64,000 nucleotides of DNA. It comes from Spinacia oleracea (lineage: Eukaryota; Streptophyta; Magnoliopsida; Caryophyllales; Amaranthaceae). A program made the translations under genes and the position numbers. The notes below the pieces were generated by a model that was given only the letters and a program-made list of their open reading frames with translations, did not search any database and had not been told where the DNA came from. Below, piece after piece: positions 45,236-56,090 of the stretch (position 1 is its first letter; each line of letters begins with the position of its first letter). The stretch is from contig NC_079491.1 in assembly GCF_020520425.1 (NCBI RefSeq), positions 43,948,027 to 44,012,026 of the forward strand, read 5' to 3'.

Positions 45236-45446
45236 ATTTACTTTCTGTCAATCTGTGTTTTTGGCACCTTTTCACCAGTTAAGTTGTGATGTATGGTGTT
45301 TACATGAAGTCTAGCTTAAGATTAAATTGCTGAGTTGCTGTAATGCTCTTTCCATATCAGTTACGTCCTGCATTCACGTTTTTGAAATCTTCGTATCCCG
45401 CCTTATGGTTTTGAGTCTTTTGACAGTGTGAAACCTGAGAGTCTGA
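45236..45446 (+). repeat. Second copy of the intron 2 segment, after the transposase gene
   Basis: Begins 30 bp after the transposase stop codon and matches 43431-43630. Confidence 0.85.
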
Positions 45447-46319
45447 TCATTTTCAGAACCAAACATATACTCCATAGTCCATACTAGCATTTGCAGGAGC
45501 ACAAACTAGTTTGTTCCTTATTTAGTTTCATGCTAGCAGTAGGTTCGAACCAAAAGGAGTTTCCCCATACACATTCTTTTACATGAAAGAACTCAACTGG
45601 CAGTCTGTTTGGTTTAGATGGACCGTTGTTGTATGTTGTTGGGTGCAACTGTTTTGTTTTCAGTTCTGTTGTACATAACAGAACTGAAAACGAAGCAGTT
45701 CTGCTCTGTTGTTGTTTTGTTGGGATTTTTCAAGGTCTTTGGATGCACTTGTTACTGCAAGGCTGCAAACATGGAGAAATGTGCCTACTCACATTAGATA
45801 CTCTATATCATACTGGATGTTTTAATTCGATTATGAAATAAACCAAACATTATTTACTAGAAACGTTCTCTTTGGCTCTCTCAGGTAACTAGGAATCTAG
45901 AAGTAGTGGACATATTTAGGCACGTAGATGATCCTCAAGAAGCTGCTGAATGCTGAGCAAGGGAAGCTTTGGGAAGAATGAGCAAAAGCAACATTTCCTG
46001 CTTAGTTATTCTTTTTTAGTACAATTTTGTACATTTTGGAACCTATTTAAGTGTTACAACTAATTATTGTGGGATACAATTGGCAATGGAAAGAAATGAG
46101 TAGGCATAGTTGTTGATTCAGAAATGAGCAATTATTTGGACTCCGAAAAATCTGTTGTGCCATCTATTGGAAGTATTAAAGTTCACTGCTGTGTTTATTT
46201 CTTGTGTTACATCTTGCACTGTTCTGTGCCATGTGTTGAATAAAGTTCAGTGTTCTGTTTATTTCTTGTGAACTGCATTAATGATCTGAACTGCATTCTT
46301 CAGTACAGGAGTGCAGAAC
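45447..46319 (+). other. Non-coding 3' region of MULE C
   Basis: Contains a strong hairpin (45656-45691). A possible terminal exon lies after CTCTCAG at about 45886 (reads EVVDIFRHVDDPQEAAEC then stop), which is weak. Nothing else supported. Confidence 0.4.
45656..45691. repeat. Perfect 15-bp hairpin with 6-nt loop
   Basis: GTTTTCAGTTCTGTT, GTACAT, then the exact reverse complement AACAGAACTGAAAAC. Confidence 0.85.
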
Positions 46320-48130
46320 AGAAGGAATTTTAAAATTTGCTCATTTATAAACAAATGAGCAAATATTTGGATTCGAAACTTAAATATTTGCTCATTTAGA
46401 ATACTGAACAAATATTTAGATACAATGAGCAAATATTAAATTGAACTTCAAAATTTTCTTATTTAAAAACAATGAACTAATGTTTAACTTTGAACTTCAA
46501 ATTTTGCTCATTTCCAATCAATGAGCAAATATCAAAGTTCAAAATTTAAAATTTGCTCATTTAGAGACAAATGAGCAAACGTTTAAAATTGAAACTTTAA
46601 TATTTTCTCATTTATAAAGAATGAACAAAAATTAAAAATTCGAACTTTAAAATTACTAATTTAGTAACAACTATAATTTTTGGTCATTTAAATACAATGA
46701 GCAAAAGTTTTAGAATTGATTATTTTTGCTCATTTACATACAATGAGCAAATATTTTAGAATTGATACTTTAATATTTGCTCATTTATAAATAATGAGCA
46801 AAAATTTTAAATTCGAACTTTGATATTTGCTCATTTATAAATAATGAGCAAATGTTTAGACTTCGAAACTTTAATATTTGCTCATTTAGTAACAATGAGC
46901 AAAACTTCAAAATACGAAACTTTAATATTTTCTCATTTAGTAATAATGAGCAAAAGAAAAGCAACCGAACTTTGAACTTCAAATATTGATCATTTACAAT
47001 CAAGGAGCAAATATTGAAGTTCGAAATTTAAAATTTTCTCATTTAGAGACAAATGAGCAAACGTTTAAAATTAAAACTTTGATATTTGCTCATTTATAAA
47101 TAATGAGCAAATATTTAGACTCCGGATCTTTAATATTTGCTCATTTAGTAATAAGGAGGAAATGTTTAAATTCCGAACATTAATATTTGCTCATTTAGTA
47201 ACAATGAGCAAAAGTTTTAAATATTTTTGCTCATTTAAAAACAATGAGAAAATATTTTAGAATTGATACTTTAATATTTGCTCATTTATAAACAATGAGC
47301 AAAAATTTTAAATTTGAACTTTGATATTTGCTCATTTATAAATAATGAACAAAGTTTAGACTCCGAAACTTTAATATTTGCTCATGTAGTAATAATGAGA
47401 AAATGTTTAAATTCCGAACTTTAAAAATTACTCATTTAGTAATAATGAGAAAATGTTTAAATTCCGAACTTTAAAAGTTGCTCATTTAAAAACAAATGAG
47501 CAAACGTTTACAATTAAAACTTTAATATTTGCTCATTTATATACAATGAGAAAAAATTTAAAATTTCAACTTTAATATTTGCTCATTTAAATACAATGAG
47601 AAAAAGTTTTAAATAATTTTTCTCATTAAAATACAATGAGCAAATATTTTAGAATTGATGCGTTAATATTTGCTCATTTATACACAATGAGCAAAAAATT
47701 TAATTTCGAACTTTGATATTTGCTAGTTTATAAATAATGAGCAAAAGTTTTAAATATTTTTGCTCATTTAAATACAATGAGCAAATATTTTAGAATTGAT
47801 GCTTTCATATTTGCTCATTTTTAAACAATGAGCAAAATTTTTAAATTCGAACTTTGATATTTGCTCATTTATAAATAATGAGCAAATGTTTAGACTCCTA
47901 TTTGCTCATTTAGTAACAATGAGCAAAACTTTAAAATACGAAACTTTAATATTTTCTCATTTAGTAATAATGAGCAAATGTTTAAATTCCGAACTTTAAA
48001 AATTGCTCATTTACAAACAATGACCGAATGTTTAACTTTGAACTTCAAATTTTGCTCATTTACATACAATGAGCAAGTATTTAAGTTCGAAATTTAAAAT
48101 TTACTCATTTAGAAACAAATGAGCAATCAA
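46320..48130. repeat. Array of TTTGCTCAT...ATGAGCAAA hairpins, about 50-bp period
   Basis: Several dozen degenerate units. Each has TTTGCTCAT, 7-12 A/T-rich bases, ATGAGCAAA, and a spacer such as TTCGAACTTTAATA. Arms covary partly, spacers drift. No coding. Confidence 0.9.
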
Positions 48131-48255
48131 ACACCAAATATCCAAGATTACTGAAAAACAATCAAACTTTGAAATCAAACACCAAATATCCAAGATTACT
48201 GAAAAACAACCGAACTTTGAAATCAAACACCAAATATCCAAGATTACTACATTAA
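48121..48255 (+). repeat. Three tandem copies of a 53-bp unit
   Basis: CACCAAATATCCAAGATTAC recurs three times about 53 bp apart, with AACTTTGAAATCAAA between units. Confidence 0.85.
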
Positions 48256-48549
48256 AATTTGAAGCAACAAGTACACACTTCATTGTGCTCAACACTTAAA
48301 CAAGGTATGAATTAACGAAGCAAAAGAATTACTAGAACAACTCCAAAATATCCAAGACTACTAGATAACACATATCCACGAAGTTAGAAGAATACAGAAA
48401 ACCAATAAACTAGAATACAATAGTTACTTTTTGCCTTTGTTTTTCCCTAAACCCTAAACTCGTAAAAAAGCATCAATTGTAAAATATTTGCTCAATTCTA
48501 AAATAATGTCTGGTTTCGTGCTGAAGATCATCTCGTAAAAATGCAATAG

Positions 48550-49527
48550 TTACTTTTTGCCTTTGTTTTTCTTGTCTATGATGACTGTTGCTTCATTGAT
48601 ATCACTTTTGATTATATCCACGCAATATTTGGAAGCAAGTCTGTCCATTGTCAATAGCTGCAAAAAAAAAACATCCCTTAATCAAAATTTAGTGACGTTG
48701 ACCCAGTAAACAACGAACACCCTTCCATGTTGCGATGAACTTGAGTACTTGAAACAAAAGGAACTACTTTATAAAAAAATTCCAGAATTCTGATCCAAAA
48801 ACTGCAGATTATTTGGAGGAAGTTTAAACAATATCTAAAATTGGAGTTGATGATTATGGTTGGTAAAATTATGGGGCAGCCCTTACAGTAGAAGAGTAGA
48901 GTTTGATTTAAGAATAATTTTGAACAAGAAATACATCACTGGAAGAAAATAGTAGAAAGCAACAATTTTCTACTAAAAATACTATCAATATTAAAATACT
49001 TACATCGTTTTTCTTCAAACCACAATCTCACTTTTTCTGTCCCATATAGGCCTCCATGTGCCGCATAAGAGAAATACCACAGTATTCGTGCGCAAAATCA
49101 GTGGATTTCCAATCAAAAGACAGCAAACAAGAAGTCATATTCATGATATCTTTCTTCAACAAGTTAGCTTGTAACAAGCCCTAATTTCCCATCACGTGGG
49201 AAAATGCATACCTCTGTATAAAATATAACACGGGTATTAGTAAATATCAATAGCTAAGATAAATAAATGTAAGAGATTATAATTGTATACCAGGTTCTTC
49301 ATAAAGTTACAATAACTTGTAAAACCTTCAACCCAATCAATCAAATCCATTGAATTTAGGAAAGTGTTGAAGCAGACAAGAAAATAATGGGCATCCCGAC
49401 AAACAGGGATGAAATACAACGCAATATCCTTGATTTCAAACCGACTTCTTTTCAATTCTTTGTCTGCTGCTTCTAAAAACTTTGCATTCCTAAGTTTAAC
49501 AGATTCCTTGTTAAATTCCAAAATCAT
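48550..49527 (-). pseudogene. ULP1-like (C48) cysteine protease remnant of MULE C
   Basis: Three exon-like pieces on the minus strand. 49527-49291 has the His/Asp part (IALYFIPVCRDAHYFLVCFN, then MDLIDW). 49213 to about 49020 has the Cys motif (YCGISLMRHMEAYMG, normally DCG). 48657-48550 is the C-terminus (MDRLASKYCVDIIKSDIN, ends KGKK). Borders at 49290 (CTG|GTATAC) and 49214 (ATACAG|AGG) are in phase. A TAG interrupts the middle piece, and the last junction does not keep frame cleanly. ULP1-like proteases cleave SUMO-type conjugates and ride in several MULE families next to transposases. The N-terminal exons were not found. Confidence 0.75.
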
Positions 49528-49559
49528 TTCTTAAAATGATAAGAAATAGATGTAAGAAA

Positions 49560-50000
49560 TAAATAAAAGACGATATGTGTTTATATTTAAGCAATGGGAA
49601 TATTGAGCAAATTTGATAAATCTGATCATTTGCTCATGTTTTGCATAAATGAGCAATTGGAAACAGACACCTTTCTCTGGCAAATAAATACAAAAATTGG
49701 ATATGCCTTATTCAGTTTGGATGCAATAAACTTAGCAAAATTTGGCACAAGCAGTAACTGCCTGGAATATTAAATTTTGCTCATTTGGTCAAATGAGCAA
49801 ACTTTGGCACAAGCAGTAACTACCTGGACTATGTAATTTTGCTCATTTGGGCAAATGAGAAAATTTTGGCACAAGCAGTAACTGCCTGGAATATGAAAAT
49901 TTGCTCATTTGGTCAAATGAGCAAATTTTGCAACAAGCAGTAACTGCCTGGAAAATATAATTTTGCTCATTTGGTCAAATGATCATTTTAATAGAAGAAG
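49560..50000. repeat. TTTGCTCAT...ATGAGCAAA units with CAGTAACTG, as in intron 1
   Basis: About five units of roughly 60 bp (GCACAAGCAGTAACTGCCTG between palindromes) match those at 29940-31090, so the element's two sides share them. Confidence 0.85.
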
Positions 50001-50445
50001 TAACTTTTTGGAAATTGGATATGCCTTGTTCAGTTTGGATGCAATAAATGGGTGTATATCCAATTGTCTGACATGGCTACTTAGTGAAATTGTCTGACTG
50101 AAGTGTCATCCAGGTCGGACTGCCAAGATCCCGACACTAGTACTTGAGTTAAAATGAAAACTCCGAGTGAAATAGGGGGTTGGGAGACTACAGGAGTAGC
50201 GTACTCAAACAGTTTCTCACCAGAGAGGAAGGGAGTAATTCGTTTAGAATATTTGTAGCAATGTGCCAATGTTTTGTTCAAATAACTGAATGTCCATCCC
50301 TTGGCCTTAAGATAGGGGAGGGGGACTAAGCATTCTGATAATTTAGGAGATGATATAGCCAATGCCCTAAATGAGAAATTTAAATGCAACCAAAATCATT
50401 GAAGAATTTTTAACAAGAAATAAAAACTTACTGCTGGTAGACAAC
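50001..50445. other. MULE C sequence up to the Ogre copy 2 insertion
   Basis: A 102-codon minus-strand ORF (50389-50081) shows no recognisable domain and may be chance or an exon remnant. The last 5 bases, ACAAC (50441-50445), are the candidate left half of the target duplication of Ogre copy 2. Confidence 0.4.
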
Positions 50446-51909
50446 TGTAGACACCTACTTTTGTCCCCATTCCCGCAAGGGAAAGGTTCGATGATGAAAG
50501 CATAAAAACTCCACTTGACAACGCATCTCATATAAAATAAACGAATCTCGATTCCCCATTTCATTTCACCCGAAACCTGCTATTTATGGAAACCTGCTAA
50601 AAATAGTAACTGCCGTAAAAAGTAGCGTCTAAAAGTGGCAAATCATAAAAGATAGAAACCTGTCAGAATTAGGTGTTGCACTCCAACATAAATCCTAAAT
50701 GAGATAGAAAACCGCGAGAATCCTATTCCTAATAGGATTCGGAAATAAGAGTTACGTATTAATCAAAATCCTAACGAGCCTAGAGTTCGTAATGGGCCCA
50801 GACGCGTTCCGTCACAAAATTGATACGCGCTAAAAGACTCGAATTAATCTCAAACTCTACGGATTTTAGGAATCCGAATCTGACTAAACAAAACTGCCCA
50901 TACCCTATTTTCAACGCCTGGCTCTGGGCGCCGAAATCTTCGGCGCCCAGGCCTGGGCGCTGAAAATACCTGGATACGTTTCTTTTCCTAATTCTTTACG
51001 GATTAGAACTCTGCAATTCTATCTTTCCACGAACTCTTCCCTATAAATAGGCCCCTAGTTTCGACGTGAAAGAACACACAACAACACATAATATATTCTG
51101 AGTATTGACTCTAAACCCCTTAGCTTAAGCCTCTCGCTGCGAAACTGTTCACGCGTTCTGTCGCAATCGATCCATAAATCGAACAGAACGTATCCTGTCC
51201 CATAATTGAGATTCGTTAAATAAAAAGGAGAAATAGCAAAGTCAAAGTGGTTAGTTTTCTGAGAACCGTGACGCACCTCTCAAGGGTAAATCGTAATGTG
51301 TCCCTTTTCGATGATTTAACTGCTTTCCTCGCCCTTTTTATGAACTGTTAAACTAACCTAATCTGATTGTTCTATCACGCCTAACAAATATAATATTTTT
51401 GGGAAATCGGATTATCATGCTAGGTCCCTTAATACTATTTAAATCAGATAATCACGATCGAATTAGTATTATATGTTGCATATTGCTAAAATCAACTCAG
51501 ATTAGTTTAATAGTTAACACATGTCCCTTCAATTATTTATGCTGAGCTAGTAAGGATATCCTGCCTCTGGAGTTATCGACGAGCGAATTACTCCTCTCGG
51601 TAGTTACAGTCCCCCGAACCCTCAATCTCTACCTTGCGGGTGTATATTGAGAGATCCCCACACCAGGGATCACAAGGGAACCTACGGCCGTCGTGGTCAA
51701 ACATAATTGCACTCTCTTTATGTAACGATAATCGGGTTTTGTTAGTTTTTCTCATTGTCGTTAAAAACTGAATGGCAACTCCTATATTACTAGTCAATTG
51801 GGTGTATACTCACAGGAAATCCAATTACACTTGATTGAATAAAAAGAATCGTCACACCCACGAGGGACAAGGTCACGCATTAGCCTCGCGCTTTTTCGAC
51901 CCCCTCACA
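50446..51909 (+). repeat. 5' LTR of Ogre/Tat copy 2
   Basis: 1464 bp, TGTAGACACC to CTCACA, homologous to 8879-10336 but visibly more diverged than the two LTRs of copy 1 are from each other. Paired GC palindrome at about 50910-50965. Confidence 0.93.
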
Positions 51910-51928
51910 GGGGCGACTCCACTGGGGA
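51910..51928 (+). promoter_or_regulatory. Primer binding site, Ogre/Tat copy 2
   Basis: GGGCGACTCCACTGGGG. The first base of TGG is mutated to G compared with copy 1. Confidence 0.65.
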
Positions 51929-53176
51929 TAGTGAAGGAAACACTCGTGCTTGTAGGTAATCAAAATAGCCGAAGGGCGAAACGATCCTACCCCGCGTTTA
52001 TTTCCCCATCAAGTTGGGACGACCTGAAAATCAGCATATTAATGTGAACGGGCAGAACATCATAACGAATCTCGTCTCCCTCGGGAGTTGGGACTAAGGA
52101 TACCTTTTTTCGCCAATAGGGGGTGCATACGCCGCGCATGTTTCCCACTCGGTACTTGTGCAGGTAGTACACCTATCCCGAACCCAATCGCTCACCCATT
52201 AGGTCCCTCTCGCCTGCCTGCCCCCTTGGCTTGCACTTGCGAGTTGGCCTCTTGAGCGAAATTCGTCTGTTGAAGACACTACCTCGACCAGGGCATGTGT
52301 TGGATCTACGATAGAAGCGGTACCAAGCCAGGCGCAAATACTACCCTTGGAAGCCTATCATAAACTACGTGGCATATTTAATTTTTAAATCCATGTTTGT
52401 AATGTAGTTATGTGTAGCGAAATATGTGATTGTGTGTGACAAACTATCCTAGAAAACCAATGACCTTAAAAATTGCCCAAACATTCATAGACTAATTTGC
52501 CAAAGAGTTATACCGAAACACGTGTTCCGCAAACCCGAATGATCGCCACAAAATAAGCGACGCTCGGGATGGCCTGTAACGAATCCCACAAACGCTGTTA
52601 CGCGTAAAGGACGTTATTAAGCAAGCACGCGAATCGAAGTCGCATAAACAGAAAACGAGAACCAGCCAGGGACGCATTTTCAACGCCCCTGGCTGGGCGC
52701 CAAAATTTCTCACGCCCACTGCTGGGCGCTGAAGTTGCTGCTTGGCTTTCTGGTCAGGCGCAGCAGCCTCGGTGCCCAAGCAAAAAGAAAGTACGTAGCC
52801 CAAAAAATGCTCATCAAAAGAATTGCTACGAGGGCGTAAGAAAAGCACTCGATTTCAAAAGGCGACTCGCGAAAAATTAATAACTCTTTGTGTCGTCGTT
52901 AGGCCTCCTACGACGGCAATGCTCGGCACCAAAACCGAACATGCTAACAACTATGAATGTTACACGGGCAAGTGTTTCGAAAATCCAAAGAACGACAAAA
53001 ATAAAAAAAAACCCCAAAAAGTGTACCGACAGAAGAAAGAGCGAAAAGAAAACACCAATTTAGAGAGTCGATGTCTAGACTAAGTAATGCTTGAAACTTT
53101 GGGAACCTAAACTTTAGCTTATCTTATGCCTAGGACTGGTCCTGCCACTTAGTGCCGATCAGGGAATCAACGGCTA
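51929..53176 (+). other. Non-coding leader of Ogre/Tat copy 2
   Basis: Homologous to 971-2183. Paired GC palindrome at about 52676-52735. No gene supported. Confidence 0.65.
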
Positions 53177-54745
53177 GTGCGTCTCGAAGATACATCACCA
53201 ACACCAGGTCTAGTAACTCCAAGCTCCGTCCGTCGTCCCTCATTTCAAGGATCTCCGCTTCCCCAACCTCGATTCGCACCTCCAAACATGTCCATCGAAG
53301 ATTTGCGAGACCAGATGGTCCAAATGACCCAACTCATGGGCCAACTAAAAATGGAAAACGAAACCTTAGCGGCTGCACAAGCCAAAAATGACCTCGAAAA
53401 CGAGAAGAGGATCGAAAAAATGGTCCTACAGCAAACCATGGGGAGCAAATACTTCTCCCTCGAGCCTGAACCTTTTTCTGGCAAATTACCAGAAAAGTTC
53501 AGTTCATCTGACTTACCAAAGTTCAAGGCCACGGACAACCCCCGTGATCATCTACTGAGCTTTGTGAATACCATGAACTTGAAAGGCGTGGACAAGTCCA
53601 TGTACCTACCTGCCTTTCCTTTGTCCTTGGAACCTGTGCCGCTCAAATGGTACTATCACCAGCACCCTAAACTCTTCCCCACCTTGGAAGAATTTGTCAA
53701 TGTCTTCATCAAGCAATACTCGTCGAACATGGATTTCCAAGTCACCATGCGCGAGCTGGAAGTTCTCTTCCAAAAGAAAAATGAGGGTTTCATAACCTAC
53801 TTTGCTAGATGGAGGGACCAGGCGGCCCAGCTAATCAATAGGCCTCCCGAAACAGAATTGGTCCAAAAATTCATTGACAACTTGGACCCGGCTTACAGAC
53901 AACACCTTAGGTACCTAGGACTCGACACTTTCAAAAGGGTTTATGATGTGGGAATAAAAATCGAGGACGACCTCGCCAAAACCATACAGAGCAAACCTGC
54001 ATATAAGACCAACACCTATAATCGGGGTAACACACCCCAAGCCCAAGAAGTCCATGCTGTAGAAGAGGCTCCCGCCCGAAGATACCCCGTAAGATGGGTC
54101 CGAGACCAAAAGTTTGCCCCACTCGGGTCAACTTTGGTACAAGCCTTTGAAAGACTAACCAATCAAGGAAAGTTGAGACCTATAGGCCCCACCCGCGACC
54201 CTCCTGTCAAAAACAAATATTGGGTCGAAGGTACTTACTGCAATTTCCATCAAGGAAATGGGCATGACACTGAAAACTGCTGGAATCTAAAACATACGAT
54301 CCAGGACATGATAGAGGATGAAGTAATACCTCTCCCTAACGTTGGCAAACCCAACAACAACAAGAGCCCACTCGGCTCTTGTCACATCTCTCTCGACCAA
54401 CCAGAGAATTTCGACCCCACGGTGTATATTACACCTCAAGGTGCACCACTCGCTGTGGTACCTATGGATCGAATCGAGGGGGAAGTGTGCGGTGTGTGGA
54501 ACGATGATGCTGAAGATATTTACCTATCTCAAGTCTCGGGCCAGGACCTCTTCACTGAAACTTGGCCCGGGTATGCTCTCATTGACACCACCCCTCAGGA
54601 GCCCGAGGTCGACAACCTCACCCGATCCGGAAGGATATACCAACCGGATATTCACCCACCTCCTATGGACGACATCCCGGTTAGGCAAACTCCTGAGAAG
54701 GGCGGCACGCCACCGTCGCGAAAGTCATTGAAAATCCTCTCCTGA
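53177..54745 (+). CDS. Ogre/Tat-type Gag
   Basis: 522 residues, one open frame. Residues about 100-260 form the retrotransposon-gag domain (NPRDHLLSFVNTMNLKGVDK, then FPTLEEFVNVFIKQY and PPETELVQKFIDNLDP). Residues about 350-368 are the knuckle-like CNFHQGNGHDTENC. The C-terminus has NLTRSGRIYQPDI, a hallmark of Ogre-type Gag near the protease junction. The last dozen codons are probably out of the ancestral frame, since sequence from about 54705 continues better in another frame. It would form the particle and bind RNA. An earlier Met in this frame was not seen. Copy 1 lacks the central domain. Confidence 0.88.
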   Translation: MRLEDTSPTPGLVTPSSVRRPSFQGSPLPQPRFAPPNMSIEDLRDQMVQMTQLMGQLKMENETLAAAQAKNDLENEKRIEKMVLQQTMGSKYFSLEPEPFSGKLPEKFSSSDLPKFKATDNPRDHLLSFVNTMNLKGVDKSMYLPAFPLSLEPVPLKWYYHQHPKLFPTLEEFVNVFIKQYSSNMDFQVTMRELEVLFQKKNEGFITYFARWRDQAAQLINRPPETELVQKFIDNLDPAYRQHLRYLGLDTFKRVYDVGIKIEDDLAKTIQSKPAYKTNTYNRGNTPQAQEVHAVEEAPARRYPVRWVRDQKFAPLGSTLVQAFERLTNQGKLRPIGPTRDPPVKNKYWVEGTYCNFHQGNGHDTENCWNLKHTIQDMIEDEVIPLPNVGKPNNNKSPLGSCHISLDQPENFDPTVYITPQGAPLAVVPMDRIEGEVCGVWNDDAEDIYLSQVSGQDLFTETWPGYALIDTTPQEPEVDNLTRSGRIYQPDIHPPPMDDIPVRQTPEKGGTPPSRKSLKILS

Positions 54746-54974
54746 AACAACTGAAAAGAACCAAGGCTGAGATTACCATCTGGGATCTTATGTGTACTTC
54801 AAAGGAACATCGCGAAAAGCTTATTCGCTCACTTGACCTCATCTCAGTACCCACAGATATCACACCTGACTCATTGGTTAGCCATGTCACGAGAGATGCC
54901 GGAGAAAAGGCCATAGTTTTCACTGATAAAGACTTACCCAAAGAGGGGGGTGCTCACAATAAAGCCTTTACTTA
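54746..54974 (+). pseudogene. Gag-protease linker, frameshifted
   Basis: In a third frame it reads an Ogre-type linker (IWDLMCTSKEHREKLIRSL, then VFTDKDLPKEGGAHNKA). A frameshift near 54700 separates it from gag, and another near 54965 separates it from the protease. It shows decay of what was one gag-pro polyprotein. Confidence 0.75.
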
Positions 54975-56090
54975 GTGGTTGGATGCAAAGGACAAAACAT
55001 CCCCCTAGCGCTCGTAGATAATGGTTCGGCGGTTAATGTCTGCCCATTGCGAACCGCCCATTGCTTGGGGCTAGGAAGCGATGACTTCCAAACCTCCTCA
55101 CAAGGGGTACGAGCTTATGATAACTCCCGAAGGCCTGTGTTGGGAAAAATCAACCTTACCATACAAACTGGGCCTGTGGCACGCACCACGGAGTTTCAAA
55201 TAATCGACATCAAGCCCACTTTCAACCTCCTCTTGGGGCGACCTTGGCTCCATGACTTAGGAGGTGTGGCTTCAACCTTGCACCAAATGGTTAAACTTAA
55301 TCATAACGGGGTAATACTAGAAATCCGCGCCCCTCCTCTCGGCGTCAGTTGTACTATGGTTGGAACGGCCGAAACTGCAGATGACCTTTATGGGTTTCAA
55401 ATGGAAGAAGCAATCCAGTTCATCGAAGATTATGATCCGGCATTCCTAGACCCGCATGCATCCTGAGTCATCCCTAGAATGCTGTTGGCTCAAGGTTATT
55501 TCCCAGGAACCCCATTCGGCATAAGGAAGAAGGAATGCACATTCCTTCCTTTTCCCGACAAATCTACTCCCTTTGGCTTAGGTTATGAACCAACGGAGGA
55601 AGATATTGCTGACCGCCTATCTAGGCTACGCCTTAACAAAGCCAAACAAACCACCCTCCTTCCCCCATATCAAAGGACCCTTAACGGGATGTTTGTTCGA
55701 GAAGGAGAAGAACACCCATGCTGTGATTTCCCTGAACCCTTCGTTCAGGATGGCTTGCTAAAACCCAGATTTGAAATTTTCCGTGACTGCCACACCTTGG
55801 ATGAGGCACCCCACCTCACCAAGACTAAAACAGCTGAAATATTAGACAACCAGGCTCTATGGACATTGTTTAACGAATTGAGGCCTATGGAGAACGAGAC
55901 TGTGGTGACTACCCTAGCTTTACAAGATGAAGGTTTCGATCCAACCCGGTTAATCTCTCCTGCATCAACACTAGAAGAGGTCGGGAACGGATGGGTGAAG
56001 ACATATCAGTGGGTCAACGCAAAAGGAATAGGATTCAAGATGAGTACCGGTGAAGGATCGAAGTTTTATGAGACTAAACCCCAGGCTTGA
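54975..56090 (+). pseudogene. Ogre/Tat retropepsin and post-protease region, no RT
   Basis: Protease active site VDNGSAVNVCP near the start and the second motif NLLLGRPWLHDLGG. These cut the polyprotein in related elements. A TGA at 55464-55466 interrupts the frame, which then continues to 56090 with the usual Ogre post-protease segment (FGLGYEPTEEDIADRLSRL) and ends FYETKPQA. In complete Ogre elements reverse transcriptase would follow, but here a non-coding spacer does. Copy 1 ends at the same place, so loss of pol came before the two copies separated. Confidence 0.85.

Larger units (their letters stand above)
29073..50445 (+). mobile_element. MULE C, FAR1-type Mutator-like element with ULP1-like gene (right end outside window)
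   Basis: Starts at the TA repeat with AGGGTCCCCTCCAATGAGAAG and a second ATGAGAAG. It encodes a FAR1-type transposase on plus and a ULP1-like protease on minus. Interrupted by a copia element (31311-41700) and by Ogre copy 2 (from 50446). The right terminus is not in the window. Confidence 0.7.

Noticed and set aside
46320..48130. CRISPR-like look: short repeats with regular spacing
   Set aside because: Plant DNA; repeats are degenerate hairpins, spacers are themselves related, and the same word occurs in introns of a transposon.
50081..50389. 102-codon minus-strand ORF as a gene
   Set aside because: No domain recognised, no splice partner or promoter found; kept only as a note on the region.
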